Below, piece after piece: positions 7,589 through 16,792 of a DNA stretch of 64,000 nt. Position numbers and translations under genes: made by a program. Each line of letters opens with the position of its first letter. Position 1 is the stretch's first letter. The notes beneath the pieces are model-generated. The model was not told where the DNA came from. It did no database searches and saw only the letters and a program-made list of their open reading frames with translations. This stretch comes from Desertivirga brevis (GTDB lineage Bacteria; Bacteroidota; Bacteroidia; Sphingobacteriales; Sphingobacteriaceae), in assembly GCF_017355835.1 (NCBI RefSeq), contig NZ_JAFEWF010000011.1, positions 1 to 64,000 of the forward strand, written 5' to 3'.

Positions 7589-7675
7589 TGTAAGTTTGAG
7601 CCTGAAAGGGGCTTGAGGCAAAAGCATAAGCCTTAATCAGCTTGCGGCCGGAACATTAGAAAGGCCCTTAATTTT

Positions 7676-8875
7676 ATGCTTAAAGGAAAAAATATCATAC
7701 TGGGCATTTGTGGCAGTATTGCCTGTTATAAGTCAGCCATCTTAACCCGATTGTTGATTAAGGCCGGAGCAAATGTCAAGGTTGTTATGACTAAAGATGC
7801 AACCCATTTTATCGGTCCTCTAACACTTTCCACTCTATCTAAAAATCCAGTTTATACCGAATATTTCAACTCGACGACAGGCGAGTGGAACAACCATGTA
7901 GACCTGGCACTATGGGCTAACTATATTGTTATTGCTCCGGCCAGCGCCAACACCATGGCCAAGTTCGCAAACGGGCTATGTGATAATATTCTCACCGCTG
8001 TCTATTTATCCGCTAAATGTCCAATATTTCTTGCGCCGGCAATGGATCTCGACATGTGGAAACACCCTTCTACCCAGGCTAATATTCAAAAGCTTTTGTC
8101 TTACGGTAATTCGATCATTCAACCAGGACATGGAGAACTTGCCAGCGGACTTGTAGGCGAAGGGCGAATGGCTGAGCCTGAAGAAATTTTTCACTTCTTA
8201 CAGTCGCAAACCGAGTCAGGGCTTCCTCTAAAGGGCAAGAAGGCTTTAGTTACAGCTGGCCCAACTTATGAAGCTATTGATCCCGTAAGATTCATTGGCA
8301 ATCATTCTTCCGGAAAAATGGGATTTGCAATTGCGGAAGAACTTCAAAGGCAAGGAGCAGAAGTTCATCTGGTAACCGGCCCGACATCTCTTAAGGTTTC
8401 TAATAAATGGATCAACAGGCGTGATGTAGTTTCAGCACAGGAAATGTTGAGTGAAGTTGAAAGGATATTTCCTGAATGCGATATCACTGTTATGAGTGCA
8501 GCCGTGGCAGACTATAAGCCTAAGCAGGTGGCAGAGAATAAGATTAAGAAGGACGAACAGGAATTCAATATAGAGCTTGTAAAAACGACTGATATACTGT
8601 CAAGCCTGGGGCGGACAAAAAAAGAAGGTCAAGTTCTTGTAGGATTTGCACTTGAGACAAATAATGAGCGTGAAAACGCGTTAAAGAAGCTGGAGAAAAA
8701 AAATCTCGATTTCATTGTGCTAAATTCCTTGAATGATAAAGGCGCAGGATTTCAGTCTGATACCAATAAGATTACGATCATTGATAAATATCAGACAGAA
8801 GAAACCTTCGACCTGAAATCAAAAGAGGAAGTAGCTAAGGATATTTGCAGTAAGATTTTAGCCTTTATAAAATGA
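7676..8875 (+). CDS. coaBC: Bifunctional CoaBC, coenzyme A biosynthesis
   Basis: A 399-residue bifunctional enzyme. The N-terminal CoaC flavoprotein decarboxylase (about 1-180) shows GSIACYKS, the active-site His in NHVDLALWA, PASANT for FMN, and PAMDLDMW, the Bacteroidota form of PAMNxxMW, with the flap Cys/Gly region GEGRM. The C-terminal CoaB synthetase (about 185-399) begins KKALVTAGPTYEAIDPVR and contains GNHSSGKMG and AAVADYKP. It ligates phosphopantothenate to cysteine (CTP-dependent in most bacteria) and then decarboxylates it to 4'-phosphopantetheine. The stop overlaps the next start (ATGA), so DUF4835 is translationally coupled. Confidence 0.95.
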   Translation: MLKGKNIILGICGSIACYKSAILTRLLIKAGANVKVVMTKDATHFIGPLTLSTLSKNPVYTEYFNSTTGEWNNHVDLALWANYIVIAPASANTMAKFANGLCDNILTAVYLSAKCPIFLAPAMDLDMWKHPSTQANIQKLLSYGNSIIQPGHGELASGLVGEGRMAEPEEIFHFLQSQTESGLPLKGKKALVTAGPTYEAIDPVRFIGNHSSGKMGFAIAEELQRQGAEVHLVTGPTSLKVSNKWINRRDVVSAQEMLSEVERIFPECDITVMSAAVADYKPKQVAENKIKKDEQEFNIELVKTTDILSSLGRTKKEGQVLVGFALETNNERENALKKLEKKNLDFIVLNSLNDKGAGFQSDTNKITIIDKYQTEETFDLKSKEEVAKDICSKILAFIK

Positions 8876-9774
8876 AAAGATATATACCCCTGTTAATCCT
8901 GCTATTGCTTACGTTTACTGTTAAAACTGAGGCACAAGATCTGAATGCCAGGGTCCAAATATTATCTCCGCAGGTTCAAAATACTAATAAAAGGCCTTTA
9001 GAAGTATTACAGGCGGCAATAAGAGACTTCTTAAATAACAGGAAATGGTCTAATGACAACTTCGGATCACAGGAAAGGATCGATTGTAATTTTGTGATCA
9101 ATATCCTTGAATGGGACGGTTCTTCAAATTTCAAGGCAGAAGCACAGATCCAGTCTGCACGCCCTGTTTATGGAAGTAGTTTTAACAGTACTGTTCTTAA
9201 CCTAAGTGACAAGGATTTTGCTTTCACGTATTCAGAAGGACAGCCTTTAGACTATTCAGACCAAAATTATGTAAATAACTTATCCTCCCTTTTGGCTTAC
9301 TATGCATACATTATTATTGGAATGGATTACGACACCTTCTCCAAAATGGGGGGAAGCCAGTATTATGCAAGAGCGCAAAACGTTGTCAATAATGCACAAA
9401 ACGCAGCTTTTATAGGATGGAAAGCGTTTGAGTCAATGAGGAACCGGTACTGGCTTGTAGAAAACCTTACGAACAAGGATTATAATCCGATACGCGAAGT
9501 TCTATACGAATATCACAGGAATGGCCTTGATTTGATGCATGATAATCAGAATAAGGGCAGGAAGCATATTCTAAGTCTGCTTCCAACTCTTCAGAAGATC
9601 GACAAGCAAAAGCAGGGAGCAATGGTGAACCAGGTCTTCTTTACCTCGAAAGCTAATGAGCTCGTGAACGTATTAAGCCAGGCTTCTCCTCAGGAAAGAG
9701 TAAAGTCTTATAATATCCTTAGCGCGCTGGATCCTGCAAATATTACCAAGTACGAGATATTGAGAAAGAATTAG
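8872..9774 (+). CDS. DUF4835 family secreted protein
   Basis: A 300-residue protein with a signal peptide (about 1-22). It belongs to the Bacteroidota family DUF4835, recognised from its start (LNARVQILSPQVQNTNKRPLE), the YYAYIIIGMDYDTFSKMGG segment and its fixed position between coaBC and recN. It is predicted periplasmic or outer-membrane associated, with no transmembrane helix after the signal. The function is not established. The ATG overlaps the coaBC stop. Confidence 0.85.
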   Translation: MKRYIPLLILLLLTFTVKTEAQDLNARVQILSPQVQNTNKRPLEVLQAAIRDFLNNRKWSNDNFGSQERIDCNFVINILEWDGSSNFKAEAQIQSARPVYGSSFNSTVLNLSDKDFAFTYSEGQPLDYSDQNYVNNLSSLLAYYAYIIIGMDYDTFSKMGGSQYYARAQNVVNNAQNAAFIGWKAFESMRNRYWLVENLTNKDYNPIREVLYEYHRNGLDLMHDNQNKGRKHILSLLPTLQKIDKQKQGAMVNQVFFTSKANELVNVLSQASPQERVKSYNILSALDPANITKYEILRKN

Positions 9775-9866
9775 CAAATATATTGTTGATCTTCATTTTG
9801 AAACTTTTTACTCGTTCAACAATTAATCATCTAACAATAACTAAACAAGTTCTAGCTGCATAAAAG

Positions 9867-11528
9867 ATGCTTAGTCGCCTTACCATCAGAAATTACGCTT
9901 TAATTGAAAATCTTGATATCAATTTTTCTGAAAACCTGAATATCATCACTGGAGAAACAGGTGCCGGAAAATCTATTATACTTGGAGCCCTTTCTCTGAT
10001 CCTGGGACAAAGAGCAGAGAGCAAATACTTCTATAATCAACAGAAGAAATGCGTTATTGAAGGATATTTCAATATCGGCAGTTATGCACTAAATACTTTC
10101 TTCGAGGAAAAGGACCTGGATTTGGAACAAGAAACGGTGTTGAGAAGGGAAATATCTGCAGATGGCAAGTCTCGGGCGTTCGTCAACGATACTCCTGTTA
10201 ATCTTACAACGTTAAGGGAATTAGGGGAGCGACTTATCGACATTCACTCCCAGCATGCTACGCTGGAAATTAATAATGAAGATTTTCAACTGCTGGTAGT
10301 AGATACACTTGCAGCTAACGAAATCTTGCTGCAGAATTATCAGAAGAACTACAAAGCATACCGCAAATCGGTTAACCGCCTGAAAGAGCTTGAAGAGATT
10401 AACACACAGTCAAAGTCGGACCAGGATTACTTTCAGTTTCAGTTTGAAGAGCTGGATCAGGCTAACTTATCGGAAGATGAGCAGGATGGCTTAGAGCAAG
10501 AACTGAATAGCCTGACACATGCTGAAGAGATCAAGAAGAATTTACTTGCTGCTTCTTTCGTGTTAAGTGAAGACGAAAGATCTGCGCTTCTGAATTTGAA
10601 AGAGGCTTTGAATCAGTTACAACAAATTGAGAAGTTCTTGCCTGACGCGGTAAGTTTAACGGAACGGCTTCAAAGCAGCTTGATTGAGATCAAGGACATT
10701 CAATCGGAAATAGAAACTCTGGAACAAGGTACTTATATTGATGAAGAAAGACTTGCCGAGGTAAATGAACGTTTAGACCTAATCTATAAGCTTCAGAAGA
10801 AACACCGTGTTGGCAGCAACAAAGAGTTAATTGAGATCAGAGACGTGTTATCCGATAAGCTTAACTCAATCTCCTCGTCAGAAGAAGAATTGGATAAGCT
10901 GAAGATTGAAATTGAACATTTAAGAGCAGAATTGATAGTACTTTCAGATACTCTTTCCGCCAGCAGAAATGAGGTTATTCCCTCTATCGAGGCGAAGGTG
11001 AAAGAAATGCTTGCTGATGTGGGCATGCCAAACTCTGTTCTAAAGATTGAGAACGTTCTTCTTTCTGAGGATGAGTTCAACAGCAATGGAAGGAACAAAG
11101 TACAATTCCTGTTTTCGGCAAACAAAGGTCAAGAACCGGCACCTATGAATAAAGTTGCCTCAGGGGGTGAGCTTTCCAGATTAATGCTTGCTATAAAATC
11201 TCTGATCTCCCGTCATATCGCTTTACCTACTATAATATTCGACGAAATCGATACAGGTATCTCAGGAGAGGTTGCTCAGAAAGTAGGCCGTATTATGGAA
11301 AGGCTTTCGGAAAGCATGCAGGTGCTTGCCATTACTCACCTTCCTCAGATCGCCAGTAAGGGAAGTGCCCATTACTGGGTTTATAAGGATGACAGGGAGG
11401 ATATCACTCATACAAATATCAGGGAGCTTTCAACGGAGGAACGGGTACTTGAAATAGCAAAAATGCTTAGCGGAGAGAATCCGGGAGAGTTTGCCCTGCA
11501 ACATGCTAAGGAATTGTTGGAAGGATAA
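9867..11528 (+). CDS. recN: DNA repair protein RecN
   Basis: A 553-residue SMC-like ATPase. Walker A is GETGAGKS (about 29-36). A long coiled coil covers about 155-375. The ABC signature SGGELSRLMLAIKSL is at about 425-440 and Walker B is TIIFDEIDTGISGEVA. RecN binds single-stranded DNA ends and holds sister chromatids together during double-strand-break repair. The length is typical. It follows DUF4835 by 92 bp, so it may use its own promoter. Confidence 0.96.
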   Translation: MLSRLTIRNYALIENLDINFSENLNIITGETGAGKSIILGALSLILGQRAESKYFYNQQKKCVIEGYFNIGSYALNTFFEEKDLDLEQETVLRREISADGKSRAFVNDTPVNLTTLRELGERLIDIHSQHATLEINNEDFQLLVVDTLAANEILLQNYQKNYKAYRKSVNRLKELEEINTQSKSDQDYFQFQFEELDQANLSEDEQDGLEQELNSLTHAEEIKKNLLAASFVLSEDERSALLNLKEALNQLQQIEKFLPDAVSLTERLQSSLIEIKDIQSEIETLEQGTYIDEERLAEVNERLDLIYKLQKKHRVGSNKELIEIRDVLSDKLNSISSSEEELDKLKIEIEHLRAELIVLSDTLSASRNEVIPSIEAKVKEMLADVGMPNSVLKIENVLLSEDEFNSNGRNKVQFLFSANKGQEPAPMNKVASGGELSRLMLAIKSLISRHIALPTIIFDEIDTGISGEVAQKVGRIMERLSESMQVLAITHLPQIASKGSAHYWVYKDDREDITHTNIRELSTEERVLEIAKMLSGENPGEFALQHAKELLEG

Positions 11529-11657
11529 GGGGATTTACGAATTACGATTGGATCTTCAGCGATAGATATGCGGCCTAAAGTGACTCTGCAATCTGTTTCT
11601 TTTATTTTTAAACTAACCGAATAGTTTCCTTATTTTAGCCCACCAAATTATTTGATA

Positions 11658-12476
11658 ATGGCTTACAACTTATTAAAAGGTAAACGCGGCATTATTACAG
11701 GTGCTTTAAATGAAAACTCGATTGCCTGGAAGGTGGCAGAAAAAGCGCATGAGGAAGGTGCTACCTTTGTTCTTACCAATGCTCCTGTTGCAATGCGCAT
11801 GGGAGAAATAAATGCCTTAGCAGAAAAAACTAATTCTCAAGTTATTCCTGCTGATGCAACCAGTATTGAAGATTTAACAAACTTGTTTACTCAATCTCAA
11901 GAAGTACTTGGAGGTAAAATAGATTTCGTTCTTCACTCTATTGGTATGAGTGTTAATATGCGTAAGAACATACCTTACACTGAATCTAATTACGATTACT
12001 TTTTAAAAGGCATCGATATATCTGCACTTTCGTTTCACAAGATGTTGAGTGTTGCGAGACAACTTGATGCAATCAATGAATGGGGAAGTGTTGTGGCTTT
12101 AACTTATATGGCCGCCCAACGCACCTATCCTTTTTATACTGACATGGCTGATATCAAATCAATGCTTGAGTCAATCGCCCGCAGCTTTGGATATCACTAC
12201 GGTGTAGAGAAAAAAGTAAGGATCAATACAGTTTCTCAATCTCCAACTAAAACTACTGCAGGTACCGGTATCAAAGGATTTGGTGATTTCTTCGATTATG
12301 CAGATGCGATTTCACCTCTTGGTAATGCGGATGCCGCATCTTGTGCAGACTTCTGTGTTGCTCTATTCTCTGATCTTACCAGAATGGTGACTATGCAGAA
12401 CTTATTCCATGATGGCGGTTACTCTACTACAGGTGTAAGTGCAGAGGTTCTTAATAAAATGGGAATAACAAGCTAA
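11658..12476 (+). CDS. fabI: Enoyl-ACP reductase (NADH) FabI
   Basis: A 272-residue short-chain dehydrogenase. The ATG at 11658 is used; an in-frame TTG six bases earlier is unlikely. GALNENSIAW (15-24) is the FabI-type nucleotide-binding loop. Tyr150, Tyr160 and Lys167 (TYMAAQR, PFYTDMADIK) match the Y-x6-K active site that distinguishes FabI from ordinary SDRs. It reduces trans-2-enoyl-ACP in the last step of each fatty-acid elongation cycle and is the usual target of triclosan-type inhibitors. It is monocistronic with a clear terminator. Confidence 0.95.
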   Translation: MAYNLLKGKRGIITGALNENSIAWKVAEKAHEEGATFVLTNAPVAMRMGEINALAEKTNSQVIPADATSIEDLTNLFTQSQEVLGGKIDFVLHSIGMSVNMRKNIPYTESNYDYFLKGIDISALSFHKMLSVARQLDAINEWGSVVALTYMAAQRTYPFYTDMADIKSMLESIARSFGYHYGVEKKVRINTVSQSPTKTTAGTGIKGFGDFFDYADAISPLGNADAASCADFCVALFSDLTRMVTMQNLFHDGGYSTTGVSAEVLNKMGITS

Positions 12477-12500
12477 GGAAGACCAAAACAACCAAATATA

Positions 12501-12535
12501 AAAGCCGGTGCTGATTTCAGACCGGCTTCTTTATT
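12501..12535 (+). terminator. fabI terminator
   Basis: AAGCCGGT (12502-12509) pairs with ACCGGCTT (12521-12528), loop of 11 bases, followed by CTTTATTTAT. The convergent gene ends at 12541, so the hairpin may act for both directions. Confidence 0.8.
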
Positions 12536-12540
12536 TATAT

Positions 12541-12939
12541 TTAGAATTGGGATTCTACAAGGATAATCTTCGCTGTTATTGTTTGACCGGGAGGTGTAAT
12601 AGTGGTCCCAGGATCAGAGCTTTCCAACTCCAGGTCTATTCGCCCTGGGCTCGAAGTAAACCGGTATGACACCCCGTTGGATACCTGCGGCAACTTCTCA
12701 TAAGTTCTGTTTCCGAAAGTTAAATAGACAAGCACTCCCCCCCTTTCATTAAACTCATTCGTTATTTCAGGCATATCTATCGTAGCGAAATAGTTCTTTC
12801 CTAAATTCTTGGTAGACCAGCTGCTTGCCGGAATATTTACAATGATCGTCCTGTTTTCAACTACATCCACATACTGATTCTTCTGGCAAGACGCGAAAAG
12901 GAAAAGTAATGGTACAAGTAAGGTTAGATAAAGCTTCAT
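12541..12939 (-). CDS. Small lipoprotein of unknown function
   Basis: A 132-residue lipoprotein with a signal peptide and lipobox FASC (Cys18). The mature part is beta-rich and contains IIVNIPASSW and a proline-rich TITPPGQTITAK near the end; no catalytic motif is visible. It is probably anchored to the outer membrane facing the periplasm. Similar short Bacteroidota lipoproteins have no assigned role. It is single, convergent with fabI. Confidence 0.6.
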   Translation of the reverse strand: MKLYLTLLVPLLFLFASCQKNQYVDVVENRTIIVNIPASSWSTKNLGKNYFATIDMPEITNEFNERGGVLVYLTFGNRTYEKLPQVSNGVSYRFTSSPGRIDLELESSDPGTTITPPGQTITAKIILVESQF

Positions 12940-13029
12940 AATCTAAGTGTGTGTTTTACTTAGACGACGAGTACCCCTCCCTTGTAACAGAAAAAAACAA
13001 CTTTTTTAAACTAGTTCTACTTTTCGGGT

Positions 13030-13731
13030 TTAAGGCGTAGTCAGAGCAACTGGAATTACCTTCCCATTAAAGAACTTATGCCCCGTTAAAGCGAAATCCG
13101 CGATGTATTTCCCCATCTCAAAAGCCATTACCGGAGAGGTATATCCAGGAAAAGCCTGTTCAAGCATTTCTGTTTGTGCCGAACCTAAGGCGAGACAATT
13201 GAAGCGAATATTACGCTCTGTGTACTCTGCAGCCAAACACTCGGTCAGGGTATGAAGTGCAGCTTTACTTGCAGAATAAGCAGCCAGTCCCGGAAACTTC
13301 GCGCTATGCTGGTAGCCACCCATGCTGCCTATGTTGACTACATGAGCTCCGTCATTTAGAAGAGGCAACATATTCTGGATCATTTTAACATGCCCCAGGA
13401 GATTGCTTTGAAGCATTTCAACGAAGTCAATTTGTGTAGTATCTTCGAAAGGTTTATTAATCAACTGACCTGCATTGTTGATGAGCACATCAATTCTACC
13501 AATCCGCTCTGTAACAAAATTAGCAAGTGAGCTATAATCATCGTGAACAATATCAAATTTTGCAGGAAAGAGGTTAGCCTCCGGGTTTAAGTCCTTCGCA
13601 ATTTCGTATAATCTCTTCAGCTTGTCCTGAGAACGAGCCAAGGCAATTACTTCATTTTCGTTTTTTAAAATCAGCTCCAGAACTGCTTCAAATCCAACTC
13701 CGCTACTTGCTCCAGTTATAAGAATTTTCAT
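13030..13731 (-). CDS. Short-chain dehydrogenase/reductase, unknown substrate
   Basis: A 233-residue classical SDR. The cofactor loop is GASSGVGF (7-14), NNAG is in NVLINNAGQL-type context, and the catalytic Ser-Tyr-Lys triad is visible as IGSMGG, YSASKAAL. NADP or NAD preference is not clear from the sequence. The C-terminus is short and lacks a substrate-specific signature. Upstream, GCACCA and TGGTGC form an inverted repeat (around 13765-13791) that may be an operator or hairpin. It is a single-gene unit. Confidence 0.85.
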   Translation of the reverse strand: MKILITGASSGVGFEAVLELILKNENEVIALARSQDKLKRLYEIAKDLNPEANLFPAKFDIVHDDYSSLANFVTERIGRIDVLINNAGQLINKPFEDTTQIDFVEMLQSNLLGHVKMIQNMLPLLNDGAHVVNIGSMGGYQHSAKFPGLAAYSASKAALHTLTECLAAEYTERNIRFNCLALGSAQTEMLEQAFPGYTSPVMAFEMGKYIADFALTGHKFFNGKVIPVALTTP

Positions 13732-13917
13732 TTTTTTACCTTTTATATTTATACAGGATCAGATGCACCAAAACTGTACCTCTGTGGTGCGAAATTAGGT
13801 AATAATTAGTTAAACCCTAAGCTCAATTGATGAAGGGCAAATGAGGTATTTCGACCGGGCCTTCTAATGTTTTACTTTTAAATGAGCTGTACTTCTAGCG
13901 CAAAAGATTTAAAAATG

Positions 13918-13925
13918 TAGCTTTG
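13918..13925 (+). promoter_or_regulatory. -7 element before the epimerase
   Basis: TAGCTTTG is a perfect TAnnTTTG. No good -33 TTG is present at 19-20 bp. It would give a 5' untranslated region of about 70 bases. Confidence 0.5.
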
Positions 13926-14000
13926 CGAATTATTTTTGAGGCACATAAAGCTTCCATGCATATTTACAGGCGCAGGTGCCCTCAACTTTAAATCAATTAC

Positions 14001-14957
14001 ATGAGACATATCCTGGTTACAGGCGGAGCTGGTTTTATTGGTAGCAATCTGATCAAAGAGTTACTTAAGGATCCTGATACTCACGTCAGCAGTATAGATA
14101 ACTTTGATCCTTTTTATTCAATTGAGCAGAAAAGACTGAATATCGGAGCTTTTACCGAGAACGCTAATTTCGACTTTATTGAGGGGGATATCAGAAATAT
14201 TGAGGACCTGAGAAAAATCCGGAACATTGATGTTATTGTACATTTGGCGGCAAAGGCAGGTGTCAGACCTAGTATCAATAACCCTGTTTTGTACCAGGAT
14301 GTCAACGTTAGCGGAACTCAAACATTACTTGAATTTGCAAAGGAAAGAGGGATTAAACAATTTGTATTTGCCTCTTCCAGTAGCGTCTATGGAGTTAACC
14401 AGAACGTGCCATGGCATGAGGAAGAGAAACTTCTTCCTATCAGTCCTTATGCATCGACAAAATTATCAGGAGAGATGCTAGGGCATGTTTACAGTCACCT
14501 TTATGACATTCGCTTTATAGCCCTTAGGTTTTTCACGGTTTATGGGCCAGGTCAGCGTCCCGACCTTGCTATCCACAAGTTTTTTAAATCGATCTTACAA
14601 AACCAGCCTATCCCGGTATATGGAGATGGAAGCACCAGCAGAGATTATACCTTTGTTGCAGATACAGTAAAAGGGGTTATTGCTGCCATCAACTACGATA
14701 AAAGTAATTTTGAAATCATAAACTTGGGTAATCATAAAACGGTGACCTTAAGCGAGCTTATTGAAGCGGTGGAAAAAGCCTGTGGTCAAAAGGCAATTAT
14801 TGACAGACAACCAGAACAACCAGGAGACGTACCTCAAACGTATGCTAATATCTCTAAAGCTCAGGAGTTGCTAGGATACAATCCGTCTACTAATCTACAT
14901 GATGGATTGCAGTCTTTCTTTGCGTGGTTTAAGGAGAAGGAGACTGTTGTTCAATAG
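14001..14957 (+). CDS. NAD-dependent sugar-nucleotide epimerase
   Basis: A 318-residue extended SDR. GGAGFIGS (8-15) binds NAD. SSSSVYG and YASTK carry the catalytic Ser-Tyr-Lys set, and RFFTVYGPGQRPDLAIHKF is typical of UDP-glucuronate 4-epimerases and close relatives; GDGSTSRDYTFVADTV follows. The most likely activity is UDP-hexuronate or UDP-hexose C4 epimerisation for surface polysaccharide. The 3' end overlaps the convergent flippase-like gene by 29 bp. Confidence 0.85.
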   Translation: MRHILVTGGAGFIGSNLIKELLKDPDTHVSSIDNFDPFYSIEQKRLNIGAFTENANFDFIEGDIRNIEDLRKIRNIDVIVHLAAKAGVRPSINNPVLYQDVNVSGTQTLLEFAKERGIKQFVFASSSSVYGVNQNVPWHEEEKLLPISPYASTKLSGEMLGHVYSHLYDIRFIALRFFTVYGPGQRPDLAIHKFFKSILQNQPIPVYGDGSTSRDYTFVADTVKGVIAAINYDKSNFEIINLGNHKTVTLSELIEAVEKACGQKAIIDRQPEQPGDVPQTYANISKAQELLGYNPSTNLHDGLQSFFAWFKEKETVVQ

Positions 14958-15867
14958 AGCGGTCGGCATCTTTTTCAAATTGCTCCGCTTCCTCTTCGCT
15001 TGGAGGATTAGCGAATTCGCTTGAGCGATATACAAAGTACATCCCCGGGAGAGCTGCAATGGTAGAAATAATGAAAAAGGCAAGTGTAACGAAAACTGCA
15101 AGCGACTGGTTCATATTGAATACTCCTGAAGCGTGAGTCATTACATATTCTCTTAATCCAAAACCCCCGAATGTAACCGGAATTACTGTTGCAACAGAAG
15201 CCACTAAAAAGCTGAATAAGTAAGGCGAAAACTTCCCGACAAACTGTTGCGAAAGAAGGATACATATCACCGCTAGTAATTGGAAGGATTGTACTATCAA
15301 AGCTTTTCCCTGAGCTGGCAAAAAACACCTGGAATAGTCTGGAAAAAACTTCTTAAGGACAATATAATAGACCAACGTTCCAAGCATCAAGGCGACAATA
15401 GGCAAAGCAACCGCAATTTTCACTTGAGGAATCAAAATAATCAGAATTACACATAAAGTGCCTATTGCCCAGAGACCACTCAGCCGGTCGAGCAGCAATG
15501 CCAGAAAAATTCTCTTAGTAGGCAATTGGTATTTTTTTCTAAGAATATAGATCTTAAAACCATCGCCACCTATTCCCCCTGGCAAAAAAACATTGTAGAA
15601 TAGACCCAGCAGGTATAAACGCAGGTTGTATCCATAACTAATATCCATCCCAATACTTCTCAGAAAGTCTAACAAACGCCAGGAAGAAAAAACCTGAGAA
15701 AGACAATAAGCAACAAGGGCAAGAAAGATATACAAAGGATCACTTTTCAGGAAAATATCTTTTACCTGAACGAGGTCTATCTTTCTTGAGATAAGATAGA
15801 TCAGCAATATTGTCACCCCGATCTTTAATAAGATCTTGGCGGCATTAGATAACTTCTTCTTGTCCAT
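14929..15867 (-). CDS. Lysylphosphatidylglycerol synthase/flippase-like membrane protein
   Basis: A 312-residue integral membrane protein with about eight hydrophobic segments (LPG_synthase_TM, UPF0104 family). The NVFLPGGIGGDGFKIYIL loop and FGGFGLREYVMTHASG are the family's conserved motifs. Members often sit beside glycosyltransferases and are proposed to flip lipid-linked substrates; the MprF catalytic domain is absent. The start overlaps the stop of the upstream GT2 gene (15845-15867), placing both in one operon. The acidic C-terminal tail (EEEAEQFEKDADR) is cytoplasmic by prediction. Confidence 0.85.
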   Translation of the reverse strand: MDKKKLSNAAKILLKIGVTILLIYLISRKIDLVQVKDIFLKSDPLYIFLALVAYCLSQVFSSWRLLDFLRSIGMDISYGYNLRLYLLGLFYNVFLPGGIGGDGFKIYILRKKYQLPTKRIFLALLLDRLSGLWAIGTLCVILIILIPQVKIAVALPIVALMLGTLVYYIVLKKFFPDYSRCFLPAQGKALIVQSFQLLAVICILLSQQFVGKFSPYLFSFLVASVATVIPVTFGGFGLREYVMTHASGVFNMNQSLAVFVTLAFFIISTIAALPGMYFVYRSSEFANPPSEEEAEQFEKDADRSIEQQSPSP

Positions 15868-16792
15868 TAAACACTCGTCTTACCTGATATGTCTTTCGGT
15901 TAGTCCCTTCAAAATATGTACGGATATTTATTTCAGCCAGGATTCCAATAGTGATCAGCTGTATGCCCCCCAGAAGAAAGATCAAACCAAGGATGAGGAT
16001 AGGCTTACCCCAAATATCCTGACCCATTATTTTTAATGCCAGAAGGTACAAATTGATTACAATTCCAAGGAACAAGGCGATAAAGCCGAGAGAACCAAAA
16101 AGGTGCATGGGTTTCTGTATATACTTCCGGAAGAAAACCATGGTGATCAAGTCGGACATTACCTTAAAAGTTCGGTTCAATCCATATTTTGATTTTCCAA
16201 ATATCCGGGCATGGTGTTTTACATCAACCTGTGTGATATTAGCCCCCTGTAATTTTGCAAGTACGGGTATGAAGCGATGGAGCTCTCCATAAATTCCAAG
16301 ATCCTCAGCGATTTCCCTTTTGAATACTTTCAGGGTACATCCGTAATCTTTAATATAAACACCGGTCATTCTGCGGATAAGTGCATTTGCAATTTTCGAA
16401 GGAATCTTACGAAGGAACATTCCGTCCTGCCGGTTTTTTCTATTCCCCGCCACAACGTCCCAATCTTCGTCTTTAAGCTTCTGCAACATAAAAGGAATAT
16501 CAGAAGGATCGTTTTGAAGATCACCGTCAAGCAGTGCAACATACTTTCCTGTAGTATGATCGATACCTGCTGTCATAGCAGTACTCTGGCCATAATTCTT
16601 TCTTAATTCAACCAGTACAATGCGCTCATCAGCCTGTTTCTTAATTTCTTTCTGAGTTCCATCGTTCGACCCGTCATCTACAAATACGACTTCATAGTCA
16701 ATGCCGCCTAAGGCATTACGAATAGCTTCAATCAATGGAGTAATATTCTCTCGCTCGTTTAAAACTGTAATTACTACAGAAAGTTCCCTCAT
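15845..16792 (-). CDS. Polyprenyl-phosphate glycosyltransferase, GT2
   Basis: A 315-residue GT2 of the DPM1/ArnC/GtrB type. The N-terminal GT-A fold has VFVDDGSNDGT (about 36-46) and the DxD-type LLDGDLQNDP (about 88-97). Two C-terminal transmembrane helices (about 231-252 and 264-287) anchor it. Members transfer a sugar from a nucleotide donor to undecaprenyl phosphate. It overlaps the GT39 gene upstream (ATGA) and the flippase-like gene downstream, so all three form one unit for lipid-linked sugar synthesis, flipping and use. Confidence 0.9.
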   Translation of the reverse strand: MRELSVVITVLNERENITPLIEAIRNALGGIDYEVVFVDDGSNDGTQKEIKKQADERIVLVELRKNYGQSTAMTAGIDHTTGKYVALLDGDLQNDPSDIPFMLQKLKDEDWDVVAGNRKNRQDGMFLRKIPSKIANALIRRMTGVYIKDYGCTLKVFKREIAEDLGIYGELHRFIPVLAKLQGANITQVDVKHHARIFGKSKYGLNRTFKVMSDLITMVFFRKYIQKPMHLFGSLGFIALFLGIVINLYLLALKIMGQDIWGKPILILGLIFLLGGIQLITIGILAEINIRTYFEGTNRKTYQVRRVFNGQEEVI